DNA of 64,000 nt from an uncultured Dokdonia sp. (GTDB lineage Bacteria > Bacteroidota > Bacteroidia > Flavobacteriales > Flavobacteriaceae): assembly GCF_947492535.1 (NCBI RefSeq), contig NZ_CANLNH010000005.1:124001-188000 (forward strand), read 5' to 3'. Position 1 is the first letter of the stretch; every line of letters begins with the position of its first letter. This document shows positions 33,738 to 45,700 of the stretch, piece by piece. Both the position numbers and the translations under genes were made by a program. The notes under the pieces were generated by a model. The model was not told the DNA's origin, searched no databases, and saw only the letters and a program-made list of their open reading frames with translations.

Positions 33738-35120
33738 TTATTGAAAACTTATCAAAGGTGTATGTTCTAATGGAGTTGTTTTATGTCTCGTATGATATAT
33801 AAATAGATTCCCTTGGATATTTTCTGTTTCGGTCATTTGGAGATATAGTATCCCCGCCTTAGTTATCGCAACGTAATGCTGTTTGCCGATATATAAAATA
33901 GGAGCAGACGAAATAAAATTAAGATCAGCTACCGTAAGCAATCCTTGATTTTCTTGAAATCTAAATGTTCCTGAGTGTTTTGTAATCTCATTATTGAGCC
34001 TTGCGGTTACCGAAATATTTTTATCTATATCAAGTGATGAAGTAACCGCTGAAGCATTATTTCGGATTATATATGCCAATAGATGTGCCGTTTCTTCAAT
34101 TATGATTTGACTATCTGCATTAATCATAATGGCAATATTCAAGTTGTCTTTTGGGTAATGGACAATCACAGTTCGCGTACCACGCCAACTCCCAGCATGT
34201 TCAATAACATTGTGACCAAAAATATCAATAGAAGATCGCCATGTAATCCCTACTTGTGTAGTGGATCCATCTATAAGTTGATGACTTTTAAATAGTGTTT
34301 TCTTTGCCTCAGAAGAGATAAAACCATTGGTATATCCATGCATCATCTTTACAAGATCTGTTGGGGTACTTCTAAATCCAGCACCAGCCAATTTGTAGCT
34401 AGCATTTGTGAGTTTTTCTTTATGAAGCTTTCCTTTTTTATGATAATACAATTGTGCATCTTTTTCAGAAAGTTGTTTGATGTTTTCGGGAAATGTATGT
34501 TGCATTCCCAAGACATTAAAAACATCTTCCTTGAGATACGTTTCAAAAGATGTTCCAGAAGCCCCTTCTATAGCAGCAGCTACTAGATTAAAAGCATGGG
34601 TTGAGTATTGATATTGTGTATCAGGTTCAAATAATAAAGGAGCTTTTAATAACTGAGTACTCTCTTGAATACTGGTATATTGTTTCTTTTTATATGCATT
34701 TCCTTTTGGACGATGTGCCATACCAGAAGTATGTCCTGTAAGTTGTCTCAATGTGAGTTGTGCATACTGTTTATCTATATAAGGTACATAGGTTTTAATA
34801 GGAGCATCCAAATCTATCTTCCCTTCTGAGAGTAATTTTCCCAGTGCTGTTGTTGTAATAACTTTAGCGACAGATGCAGTACGTAATTGCATATCGGGTG
34901 TCATTGGGATGTTGTTTTCAAGATCGGCATACCCATATCCTTCAGCATAGATTAGTTGCTCATCTTGGCTCACGGCTATAGAAATTCCAGGAAGATTTGC
35001 TGTTTCTAAAAAAGAGGTAACAATAGTATCGAGTAATGGATATTCCTGTTGTGCTTGTATATTGCTTGTACTACCTACAAGGAGTATAAGCAATAGATAG
35101 AAATGTTTTATCAAATTCAT
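33738..35120 (-). CDS. Secreted serine hydrolase (beta-lactamase family)
   Basis: A 460-residue exported protein (MNLIKHFYLLLILLVGSTSNIQAQ). The catalytic motif SVAK is in RTASVAKVITTTALG, the Tyr motif is YQYSTHAFNLVAA and the third motif is IEHAGSWRGTRT. The C-terminal 110 residues form a separate beta-rich domain (LNIAIMINADSQIII to FIYHTRH), probably a lipocalin-like tail often found in this class. It lies two genes from the ankyrin protein, with a 21-base gap to it. Substrate unknown. Confidence 0.9.
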   Translation of the reverse strand: MNLIKHFYLLLILLVGSTSNIQAQQEYPLLDTIVTSFLETANLPGISIAVSQDEQLIYAEGYGYADLENNIPMTPDMQLRTASVAKVITTTALGKLLSEGKIDLDAPIKTYVPYIDKQYAQLTLRQLTGHTSGMAHRPKGNAYKKKQYTSIQESTQLLKAPLLFEPDTQYQYSTHAFNLVAAAIEGASGTSFETYLKEDVFNVLGMQHTFPENIKQLSEKDAQLYYHKKGKLHKEKLTNASYKLAGAGFRSTPTDLVKMMHGYTNGFISSEAKKTLFKSHQLIDGSTTQVGITWRSSIDIFGHNVIEHAGSWRGTRTVIVHYPKDNLNIAIMINADSQIIIEETAHLLAYIIRNNASAVTSSLDIDKNISVTARLNNEITKHSGTFRFQENQGLLTVADLNFISSAPILYIGKQHYVAITKAGILYLQMTETENIQGNLFIYHTRHKTTPLEHTPLISFQ

Positions 35121-35141
35121 AAGACTATTTTTGTAAAGTGA

Positions 35142-36110
35142 TTATTCTTTAGCACCTATACTTTTAAGATAAGCTATGACATCGGTATGCTGTCCGCGTA
35201 TTGCCATTTTGAGGGCATTTCGTTTTTCAGAAGTGAGATAATATCCATCTCGCACGGTTTTATTTACCTCAGCACCTTGACCCACTAAATACGTTACAGT
35301 AGCAAGATGTCCGTTCCATGCAGCTTGTATCAATGGAGTTTCATCTCCTTTTACATGCATATTTACATCGGCTCCAGACTCGACTAAAAATTGTACAATA
35401 GTAAGATTCCCTGTTTTAGATGCCATAATAAGAGGGTTTCCATCTCCACGGCTGCTTTGATTAACATCAGCTCCAGCTTGAACCATTGCTTTGACCATTG
35501 CTAGGTCCCCTCTAGAAACTGCTTGGATAAGCCCTGTACCATCACCTAAAGATTCTTTATTGATGTTAGGGTTGTATTGTAATACTAACTGTAGTATTTC
35601 TGGATTTCCAGATTTTCCAGCCATAACCATGGCATTTCCATCTCCTTTTACATTGGTATTTGGATTGGCTCCTTTTTCTAATAATAGCTTTATAATGTTG
35701 ATGTTTCCGCCTTGGATCGCTGCCATAAGCGGAGTTCCGTCTCCATTAATAGTTGCATTAACATCAGCTCCTTTAGTAACTAGATAGGTAGTTACATCTA
35801 GGTGTCCTTGTTGTGCAGCAATCATCAAAGCACTTGCATCGCCTCTACTTTTGTAATTAGTACGGGCTCCTGCGTCAATTAATAATTTGACAATTTCTAG
35901 ATGTCCTATATAAGCTGCAACGCCTAGCGGGGATCTTGGTTCTCCCATACCTCGATACGAACAATTAGGATTTTCTTTTTTTAAGAGCTGCGTAACGGTG
36001 GTTACTTGTTCGTTTCTAACAGCTTGTAATAAAGCTTCACATGAGGTTGACTGGGATTTCGCGAAAGCGGAAACACAAAACATAACTAATAAAATGATTC
36101 GTTTTTTCAT
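35142..36110 (-). CDS. Secreted ankyrin-repeat protein
   Basis: A 322-residue exported protein (MKKRIILLVMFCVSAFAKSQS). From residue 30 it is made of nine ankyrin-type repeats of about 33 residues (for example GDASALMIAAQQGHLDVTTYLVTKGADVNATING, then DGTPLMAAIQGGNINIIKLLLEKGANPNT). Export of ankyrin proteins is uncommon. The end of the signal peptide (Ala-Phe-Ala-Lys) is encoded by the window-wide palindrome. It precedes a serine hydrolase gene on the same strand and may be its partner; partner identity is unknown. Confidence 0.9.
   Translation of the reverse strand: MKKRIILLVMFCVSAFAKSQSTSCEALLQAVRNEQVTTVTQLLKKENPNCSYRGMGEPRSPLGVAAYIGHLEIVKLLIDAGARTNYKSRGDASALMIAAQQGHLDVTTYLVTKGADVNATINGDGTPLMAAIQGGNINIIKLLLEKGANPNTNVKGDGNAMVMAGKSGNPEILQLVLQYNPNINKESLGDGTGLIQAVSRGDLAMVKAMVQAGADVNQSSRGDGNPLIMASKTGNLTIVQFLVESGADVNMHVKGDETPLIQAAWNGHLATVTYLVGQGAEVNKTVRDGYYLTSEKRNALKMAIRGQHTDVIAYLKSIGAKE
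36057..36069. repeat. Partial palindrome in the ankyrin gene signal peptide
   Basis: TTTCGCGAAAGCG at the signal-peptide end (AFAK on the coding strand). Confidence 0.9.
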
Positions 36111-36322
36111 GATGTGATGAATTTTAAATTTGACTCAAAAGTATCAGTAAGAAGGAAGCGATCTGTAAAATATAGACCAACATAGGTTTGCAAAAGACAG
36201 AAGGAGGTTTGTTTGTATATCTTTATTTTATCGTTAGGAAATAGATGTTGAGATGTTGGTATCTGAGATTCGTCTATTTGAAGAAAGAAACGAATAGATA
36301 TTATGTATTTTAGATTCGAATT

Positions 36323-37405
36323 ATGAGTACAAACTTTCCATGGTTAGATCGAATCGTACAGCACAGAGTGTTGTCACATATCCTATTTTGGAGTTCGTTC
36401 TTATTTATATTTACGCTATTAGGATCTCTTAATTCAGGGTCTTTTGTAAGTCATCTGATCAATAATTTGGCATTATTACCTTCGCAATTAGCTGTAGCCT
36501 ATTTTTTGAACTATTACCTTATACCAACATTATTTTTTAAAAAGCGATATGTTTGGTTTGTAATTTTGGCATTAGTTTCTGGATATATATTTGTAGTGTT
36601 TGCTAGGATTTGTACCGTACATATAGCTGAGCCATTAACACGAGAAGGTGTATTTGAAACAGAAACGCTTTTAGAGATTTTGGCAGACCCTTTTTACTTA
36701 CTCTATGTATATTTTCCTGCGGTGTATGTGATCGTATTCTTAATGATTGCTATAAAGAGTATCAAGAAAGGATTTGAAGAAAAGCACCAACTCGAAGTAT
36801 TACAAAAAGAAAAAGCCAAAACAGAATTACAGTTTTTGAAAGCGCAGATTCATCCGCATTTTTTGTTCAATACACTCAATAGTATTTATGCGTTAACGCT
36901 CAGTAAGTCTGATGCTGCTCCGGAGGTAGTTTTAAAACTCTCTGAGATGTTAGACTATATATTGTATCAATGTAACGAGCCCACGATAGCGCTTCATAAA
37001 GAGGTGACACTTATTCAAGGGTATATTGATTTAGAACGTATACGATATGGAGATCAGTTGGATTTAGACTTTACGCACGAATTAGGAAGTGCTACGACAC
37101 AAATTGCGCCTCTTATTTTACTAGGATTTATTGAAAATGCGTTTAAACATGGCGCTAGTAAAAATCCATTGAATCCTAAAATTCATATTCATTTACAAGA
37201 AAAGGATTCCCAACTCTATTTACGTGTGTATAATACAAAAGTCACTATGGAGAACGATACCGTTGGTGTTACAAATAGAGGCATAGGAATTACCAATGTA
37301 AGCCGTCAATTAGAATTACATTATCCAAATGCGCATACGTTAAAAATAACGGATACGGAAGTGAGTTATGAAGTACAACTGACTATAGATTTAATGAAGA
37401 AATAA
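36323..37405 (+). CDS. LytS-like sensor histidine kinase
   Basis: A 360-residue sensor kinase. Four hydrophobic helices in residues about 15-150 form the membrane part (ILFWSSFLFIFTLLGS, SQLAVAYFLNYYLIP, VWFVILALVSGYIFVV, VYFPAVYVIVFLMIA). The His_kinase domain follows with KAQIHPHFLFNTLNS (phospho-His near residue 177) and an ATPase-like end (LGFIENAFKHGASKN, GVTNRGIGITNVSRQL). The stop overlaps the start of the LytTR gene by one base, so the two are translationally coupled. Confidence 0.94.
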   Translation: MSTNFPWLDRIVQHRVLSHILFWSSFLFIFTLLGSLNSGSFVSHLINNLALLPSQLAVAYFLNYYLIPTLFFKKRYVWFVILALVSGYIFVVFARICTVHIAEPLTREGVFETETLLEILADPFYLLYVYFPAVYVIVFLMIAIKSIKKGFEEKHQLEVLQKEKAKTELQFLKAQIHPHFLFNTLNSIYALTLSKSDAAPEVVLKLSEMLDYILYQCNEPTIALHKEVTLIQGYIDLERIRYGDQLDLDFTHELGSATTQIAPLILLGFIENAFKHGASKNPLNPKIHIHLQEKDSQLYLRVYNTKVTMENDTVGVTNRGIGITNVSRQLELHYPNAHTLKITDTEVSYEVQLTIDLMKK

Positions 37406-38112
37406 TGAGTATACCTTGTATTATAATAGATGATGAACCTCTTGCTATCCAAGTGATGCAAACTCATGTGGCACAGATACCAGACTTACACCTTGTGGCT
37501 ACATTTCAAAACCCTATAGAAGCATTTGAGTTACTTAAAAAAGAACATATAGCACTTATCTTTTTAGATATTGAAATGCCATTACTTTCTGGAATTGATT
37601 TTGCAAAAGAATTACAAGGCAGTCCTAAGATTATTTTTACAACAGCATATCGTAATTATGCGATTGAGAGTTATGAACTAGATGTTGTAGACTATTTATT
37701 AAAACCTATTTCATTTACCCGCTTCTTTAAAGCAATCAATAAATACAAAACGATATCAAACCTCCCTCAAGCACCAGATGTTTCTGTTAAAAAGGAATTT
37801 ACAAACGATCATCTCTATGTAAATGCAAATAAAAAATACATCAAGGTTTTATTTGAAGATATAGTATATGTAGAGAGTGTCAAAGATTATATCCGTATTC
37901 ATACCGCAGAAGAACGCGTTGTGACTAAAGATAAACTTAGTGATTTTGAAACCAAGCTTCCTGCCTATTTCCTTAGAATACATCGCTCTTATATTGTAAA
38001 TACTTCAAAAATCACAGCCTTTACTGCGGTAGATGTAGAGATCGCAACGCAAGAAATTCCTATAGGGGCTAGTTATAAAGAGCAAGTCTTAGGCTTTTTA
38101 AAAAATGAGTAG
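37405..38112 (+). CDS. LytTR response regulator
   Basis: A 235-residue response regulator: a receiver domain (IIIDDEP, Asp55 in FLDIEMPLLSG, conserved Thr in IIFTTAYRNYAIESYEL, Lys in DYLLKPIS) and a C-terminal LytTR DNA-binding domain (HLYVNANKKYIKVLFEDIVYVESVKDYIRIHTAEERVVTKDKL, FLRIHRSYIVNTSKIT). Partner of the sensor at 36323. Target genes are not shown; the next gene, katG, is 200 bases downstream on the same strand. Confidence 0.95.
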   Translation: MSIPCIIIDDEPLAIQVMQTHVAQIPDLHLVATFQNPIEAFELLKKEHIALIFLDIEMPLLSGIDFAKELQGSPKIIFTTAYRNYAIESYELDVVDYLLKPISFTRFFKAINKYKTISNLPQAPDVSVKKEFTNDHLYVNANKKYIKVLFEDIVYVESVKDYIRIHTAEERVVTKDKLSDFETKLPAYFLRIHRSYIVNTSKITAFTAVDVEIATQEIPIGASYKEQVLGFLKNE

Positions 38113-38126
38113 TTATGGTATTCTTT

Positions 38127-38170
38127 TATACGCTTTCGCGAACCTACCTGCCGGCGGGCAGTAACGTATA
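38127..38170. repeat. Composite REP-like palindrome
   Basis: TATACGCTTTCGCGAA followed by a diverged CTGCCGGCGGGCAG core and TAACGTATA. Relative of the elements at 33685 and 61827. Confidence 0.9.
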
Positions 38171-38269
38171 TAGCTTTAATCAATAAGAGGTATATGAAAC
38201 TATAAGATTTGCCAATGCATAGATAAATCAAATAGATAAATTTTATAGTGTATTTGTGTATGATAATGG

Positions 38270-38277
38270 TAATTTTG
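38270..38277 (+). promoter_or_regulatory. Possible katG -7 box TAATTTTG
   Basis: TAATTTTG fits TAnnTTTG, 38 bases before the katG start. No TTG is seen at the usual distance upstream. Confidence 0.4.
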
Positions 38278-38285
38278 CGTACTGA

Positions 38286-40511
<2,226 letters not shown>

Positions 40512-40545
40512 TACTATATAATTCCCCCTATAGTTTTATAGTAAG

Positions 40546-40579
40546 CACCCTAACTGTTTTTGGTTAGGGTGTTTTTTTT
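40546..40579 (+). terminator. katG terminator
   Basis: Stem CACCCTAAC / GTTAGGGTG (40546-40554 and 40563-40571) with an 8-base loop and a T8 tail. Confidence 0.94.
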
Positions 40580-40613
40580 ACGTTTTAACGTTGTGGTAGT
40601 GAATCTTACTAAA

Positions 40614-40680
40614 TACGCTTTCGCGAAATCGAACTTGTGAGATTCACGACAGGAGGGAGAGCGTAGCGCTAAAGCGTATA
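40614..40680. repeat. 70-bp intergenic repeat element, copy 1
   Basis: The element begins TACGCTTTCGCGAAATCGAA and ends AGCGCTAAAGCGTATA. Its reverse complement recurs at 47849-47917 with a few changes (including GAATCTCAC versus GAATCTGAT). Confidence 0.93.
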
Positions 40681-40701
40681 AAGAAACATTCATCAGTATG
40701 T

Positions 40702-41505
40702 TTAATGTATGTTTTTAATAAACTTAGGAGTGTTTTGTAACCAAAGCGTTTTTTTTGTTATCTCTAGTTTTTTTCCTTTCTTCTTTTTATAATATACTGT
40801 CAATGCAATAATGAATGCTACGGTGAGTAATCGAAATACATTTGAATAGATACCTCCAAATGCATTGTCGCTTACAGAGAACAATTCCCAAGACAGATTC
40901 ATGAGCATATGCAAGAAAACAGGAATCCAGATGTTAAAATTCCATTCGGTATAAACCCAAGAGAATAGAATACTTCCTAAAAAGGTAACTAAGAAAATTC
41001 CTAATAATTCTGCAAATTCAGTACTTTGATATAGGTGTAAAAAACCAAAATAAATGGAACCAAATAGAACAGAAAGAATAAATCCAAGTGTGGTCCTTTT
41101 AAATAACAATCCAAATAAGAACCCTCTAAAAAATAATTCTTCAAAAAAACCTGCCGAAACTATTGAAATCAAAAACGTGTTAAGTGATATCTCTGAGTTG
41201 AAAGTAAAAACAATACTAAAACCAATATACATAGGAAGTGTACAAACAAGTGCAAATAGGAAACCTTTGGTGATTGACTTGTCAAGTCCTAAGTTTTGAA
41301 AAAAATCAGTTTTACGACCTATGAAGAGCACTCCCATAAAAAGCGGGACTCCAGAAATTAAATACGTTACTATGTGACTTACTCCTAATTGATTTGTGAT
41401 TTCAAATAACCATTTTCTAAGAGTCTTGAAGTACATATCATCAAAAACAAAATAGGTTCCAAATGCTATGATTATAATGAGCAATGCTTTGATTGAATTC
41501 TTCAT
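40702..41505 (-). CDS. CPBP-family intramembrane metalloprotease
   Basis: A 267-residue multi-spanning membrane protein (seven or eight hydrophobic helices). The CPBP/CAAX protease signature is FFEELFFRGFLFG (Glu-Glu and Arg), FGFLHLYQ (His) and FLHMLMNLSWE (His and Asn) on successive helices. These proteases process prenylated or bacteriocin-type peptides or act as immunity proteins; the substrate is unknown. It is transcribed alone, convergent with katG. Confidence 0.92.
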   Translation of the reverse strand: MKNSIKALLIIIIAFGTYFVFDDMYFKTLRKWLFEITNQLGVSHIVTYLISGVPLFMGVLFIGRKTDFFQNLGLDKSITKGFLFALVCTLPMYIGFSIVFTFNSEISLNTFLISIVSAGFFEELFFRGFLFGLLFKRTTLGFILSVLFGSIYFGFLHLYQSTEFAELLGIFLVTFLGSILFSWVYTEWNFNIWIPVFLHMLMNLSWELFSVSDNAFGGIYSNVFRLLTVAFIIALTVYYKKKKGKKLEITKKTLWLQNTPKFIKNIH

Positions 41506-41804
41506 ATAAACGTATTTGTTAGTTTGTATATATAAAGACGTTCCTTTCAGGGAAATGGTTGCCTTAGGTACATAATGTAGGTTAAATGGTATTTTTTATA
41601 CTCTCACAAGAATAAAATATTCTTATAAAATGCATGGTGTGGAATAGTGTTACTGTTTGATGTTCAGTGTTATAATTAGTTAAGATATTTTACCTACTTT
41701 ATAAGATGTATCTGTCTTCCTTAAGATAGATACAATTATTTACTCTAAATCTGTAACAAGCTAAAATTATAATAGACTAACGTTACAACTTAAAAGAAAT
41801 TTTT

Positions 41805-42695
41805 ATGATTCTCAGTTTAAAGAATGTTTCAAAAACATATAATAATGGCGTAAAAGCGTTAGATGATGTAACTATTGATATCAAAGCAGGAATGTTTGGT
41901 CTTCTTGGACCTAATGGAGCAGGAAAGTCTTCATTGATGCGAACCATCGCAACATTACAAGCACCAGATACGGGGCATATTGATTTTAATGGATTAGATA
42001 TTCTTACTAATAAAATTGAGTTTAGAAAACAGTTAGGCTATTTGCCGCAAGAGTTTGGAGTCTATCCTAAAATGAGTGCCAGTGATTTACTTCATTATTT
42101 TGCTAGTTTAAAAGGAATTACTAATAAAAAGGAACGAAATACAATCGTTGATAAAGCATTAGAAGTTACAAACCTAAGTGATGTTCGTAATAAACATGTG
42201 GCAGGTTATTCTGGAGGAATGAAACAACGTTTTGGTATTGCACAGTTATTACTTAATAACCCTAAATTAATTATTGTAGATGAACCTACGGCAGGTCTTG
42301 ATCCTGCTGAAAGACATAGGTTTTTAAATGTATTGAGAGAGATAGGAACAAACCATATTGTTATTTTCTCTACGCATATTGTAGATGATGTAAAAGAATT
42401 ATGTACAGATATGGCTATTCTTAATGGTGGAACTATACTTGCACAAAGTACCCCCAAAGAATTAGTAAAAGGGTTAGAAGGGAAAATTTGGAAAACCAGT
42501 GCTAATAAAGATGAGATGGATGCATTACAATCAAAACATAATGTGATTTCTTCAAGTTTTAATGATGCCAATGATCTTGATGTAAGAGTATATGGTGACG
42601 TATCTCCAGGAGCAGCATTTCAAAGTGTAGAAGCAACACTAGAAGATGTGTACTTCACAACACTTAATCAAAATAATCACGTTGAGACTCTATAA
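41805..42695 (+). CDS. ABC transporter ATP-binding protein
   Basis: A 296-residue ATPase. Walker A GLLGPNGAGKSS near residues 32-43, Q-loop in YLPQEFGVYPKM, signature YSGGMKQRFGIAQ, Walker B LIIVDEPTAGLDP and H-loop IVIFSTHIVDDV. The C-terminal 70 residues form an accessory domain with a final ATLEDVYF motif. It is followed at five bases by the permease-peptidase fusion gene and is its ATPase partner. Confidence 0.95.
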   Translation: MILSLKNVSKTYNNGVKALDDVTIDIKAGMFGLLGPNGAGKSSLMRTIATLQAPDTGHIDFNGLDILTNKIEFRKQLGYLPQEFGVYPKMSASDLLHYFASLKGITNKKERNTIVDKALEVTNLSDVRNKHVAGYSGGMKQRFGIAQLLLNNPKLIIVDEPTAGLDPAERHRFLNVLREIGTNHIVIFSTHIVDDVKELCTDMAILNGGTILAQSTPKELVKGLEGKIWKTSANKDEMDALQSKHNVISSSFNDANDLDVRVYGDVSPGAAFQSVEATLEDVYFTTLNQNNHVETL

Positions 42696-42700
42696 TCATT

Positions 42701-45700
42701 ATGTTTAGTACGATCTATTTACACGAAATAAAAACGTGGTTTAAGAAACCAATGTTTTACATATTTGCCGCAATTATGTTTTTACTAGGCGGATTAATTA
42801 TGGCCGTAGGGTTAGGCGTTTTTAGTAGCGAGAATGTTACAGTTACGAGTAATTCATACCTTAATAGTCCTTTAGCAATTACGGGCATCTTATCACAGTT
42901 GGCAATACTTACCTATCTATTAATTCCTTCTATTACAGGAGGAACGATACATAGGGATTTTAAAAATAATATGCATAATGTATTATACTCCTATCCATTG
43001 ACCAAGTTTAAATATTTACTTGCGAAATTTGCAGCTGGAGTCACCATTAATCTTATTATTATTTTCGCAATCATATTGGGATTGCTATTAGGATCTGTTT
43101 TACCTGGAGTTAATGAATCATTGTTAGGGCCTTTCAAACTTTGGAATTATATCCAACCTTTTGCTTTTATTATATTTCCTAATGTACTTTTTTATAGTGC
43201 TATTGTATTTGCAATTGTTGTTTTTACACGTAACCTAAACATAGGTTTCATGGCCGTACTTACTATGATCATTATACAACTCATAGCGACAAGTGCGTCT
43301 GATACTGCAGATGATAAGTTTTATTATGCATTATTTGACCCTATGGCCAATGTAGCTCTTGCAGATGCTACAGAGTTTTGGACACCCGTAGAGCAAAATG
43401 AAAAGTCAATTCCAATGTCAGGGAGTTTACTTTATAATCGTCTTCTTTGGGGAGCAATTTCATTACTAATTTTACTAGGAATTATAGGGCGTTTTAACTT
43501 TTCTCAAAATGCCGTTTCTTTTAACTTATTTAAAAAGAAAACGGTAAAAGCAGTTAAAAAGAATTTTAGTAAGGTAGAGCGTGTTGTGATACCTGAAGTA
43601 ACTACAGATTTTTCTTTTTCAGGAAAAATGAAAACACTTTGGCATCTTATTAAAAATGATACCCGTTATATTTTAACAGGTTGGCCATTTATCATTATTA
43701 CGTTTTTAGCGATTGTATTGACATTTGTGATGATGAGTTTTTCTCAGTTAATTTTCAATACAGCTATTTTACCTAAAACATGGAGCATGTTGGCGCAACC
43801 ATCTACGTATATGGTATTGTTCTCTTTCCTGTTAATTCATTTGTATTCAGGGTTTTTGATGGATCGAGCAAGGATGGCTCATTTGAATCAAATTGTAGAT
43901 GTTACTCCTACTAAAAATTGGGTTTTTCTCGTTTCTAAAGGAGTGTCATTATTTATTATGACTGCATTTTTACAGTTAGTATTAATACTGTGTGGTATTG
44001 CTTTTCAAACAGTAAAAGGATTTTACGATTATCAGATTGATTTGTACATATTCCAAGCTTTTTTAATCAATGTATTTAGGTATGTCCCATGGATTCTCTT
44101 GGCTTTATTAGTACATACTTTAATTAAAAATAAATGGATAGGTCTTGTCACTTTATTAATTATTGCGATAGCCATACCTTTAGTACAAGGAGCTATAGGT
44201 GTTGATCAAGCGATTTATGATTTTAATTCAGGAAATGCACCAAGTCCATCAGATTTTAATGGATATGGTATAGGTTTACCAAGATTTTATGCTTTCAGAG
44301 CGTATTGGATTTCGTTTGGAATGATACTCTTAATGATTGCTATTCTATTCTATAGACGAGGTACAGGCATGAGTGTTAAAAATCGTTTTGCTTTCGCGAA
44401 AGCTAGATTAAATAGACCCATACTTTTAATAACAGCCGTAAGCCTTATTGTATTTCTAGGAATAGGAAGTTATTCTTGGTACATGAATAATGTAGAAAAC
44501 GAACGTATTACAGGAAAAGAGCGTGAAGAATTACGTGTAAATGCAGAACGTGAATTAGGAAAATTTGCAGGGATACCTCAACCAAGGCTTATTTCGGTAA
44601 ATACCTTTATGGATATGTACACAGAAGAGCGTAATTTTAAAGCAGGAGCTACTTTTACATTGGTAAATCAAGATAGTGTAGCCATAGATACATTACATGT
44701 GAATTTAACAGATTACCCCACAGAAATCACATTAAATCGAGAAGCAAAAATCGTATATGATAATGAAGACTATGACTATAAGATGTATCAATTTGAAAAA
44801 CCAATGCTCCCAGGCGATACATTAGTTTTTAAGTTTACAACAGAAAATAAAGCCAATAAATTTTTAGATAATAATTCGCCAATCTCTACAAATGGAACTT
44901 TTGTAAATTCGGGTATATTCCCTTCAATAGGATATAATGAAGCCTTTGAGATTAGGAACATACAGGTAAGAGAAAAATATGACTTACCACCTAAAGATAG
45001 ACTTCCAGATCCAGATACTCCAAATGCTAGAAATCGCAATTATATAGGCGGTTATAGCGATTGGATTGATTTTGAAGCAACAGTAAGTACATCATCTGAT
45101 CAAATAGCGATTGCTCCCGGGTATCTTATTAAAAAATGGGAAGAAGATGGTCGTACATATTTTCATTATAAGATGGATTCAAAGATGTTAAACTTTTATT
45201 CTTTCTTAAGCGGAAAATATGCTGTAATGAAAGAAGAATATAAAGGAATTAATCTTGAAATTTATCATCACCCTGATCATACGTATAATTTAGATCGTAT
45301 GATGAAAGGGATGAAAGAAGGTCTTGATTATTTTAATGGAAGTTATACACCTTATCAGCATAGACAAGTGCGTATTATAGAGTTTCCAAAACAGAACGGA
45401 AGTTTTGCACAAGCATTTGCAAATACAATTCCTTTTAGCGAAGGGGTAGGTTTTGTGGCAGATGTAGATGATGAAGATCAAGATGCTGTAGATTACCCAC
45501 TGGCGATTACAGCTCATGAACTTGCACATCAATGGTGGGCACATCAAGTAATAGGAGCACAGGCTAAAGGAGCAACACTTCTTTCAGAAAGTATGTCTGA
45601 ATATAGCTCACTTAAAGTTCTTGAAAAGGTGTATGGTAAAAATCAAATGCGTAGATTTTTAAAGGATGCTATGAATGGATATTTAACAGGAAGAACTAAT

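Noticed and set aside
32474-35120. Antibiotic-resistance beta-lactamases
   Set aside because: The SxxK/YxN proteins are common housekeeping serine hydrolases in Bacteroidota; no resistance motif distinguishes them.
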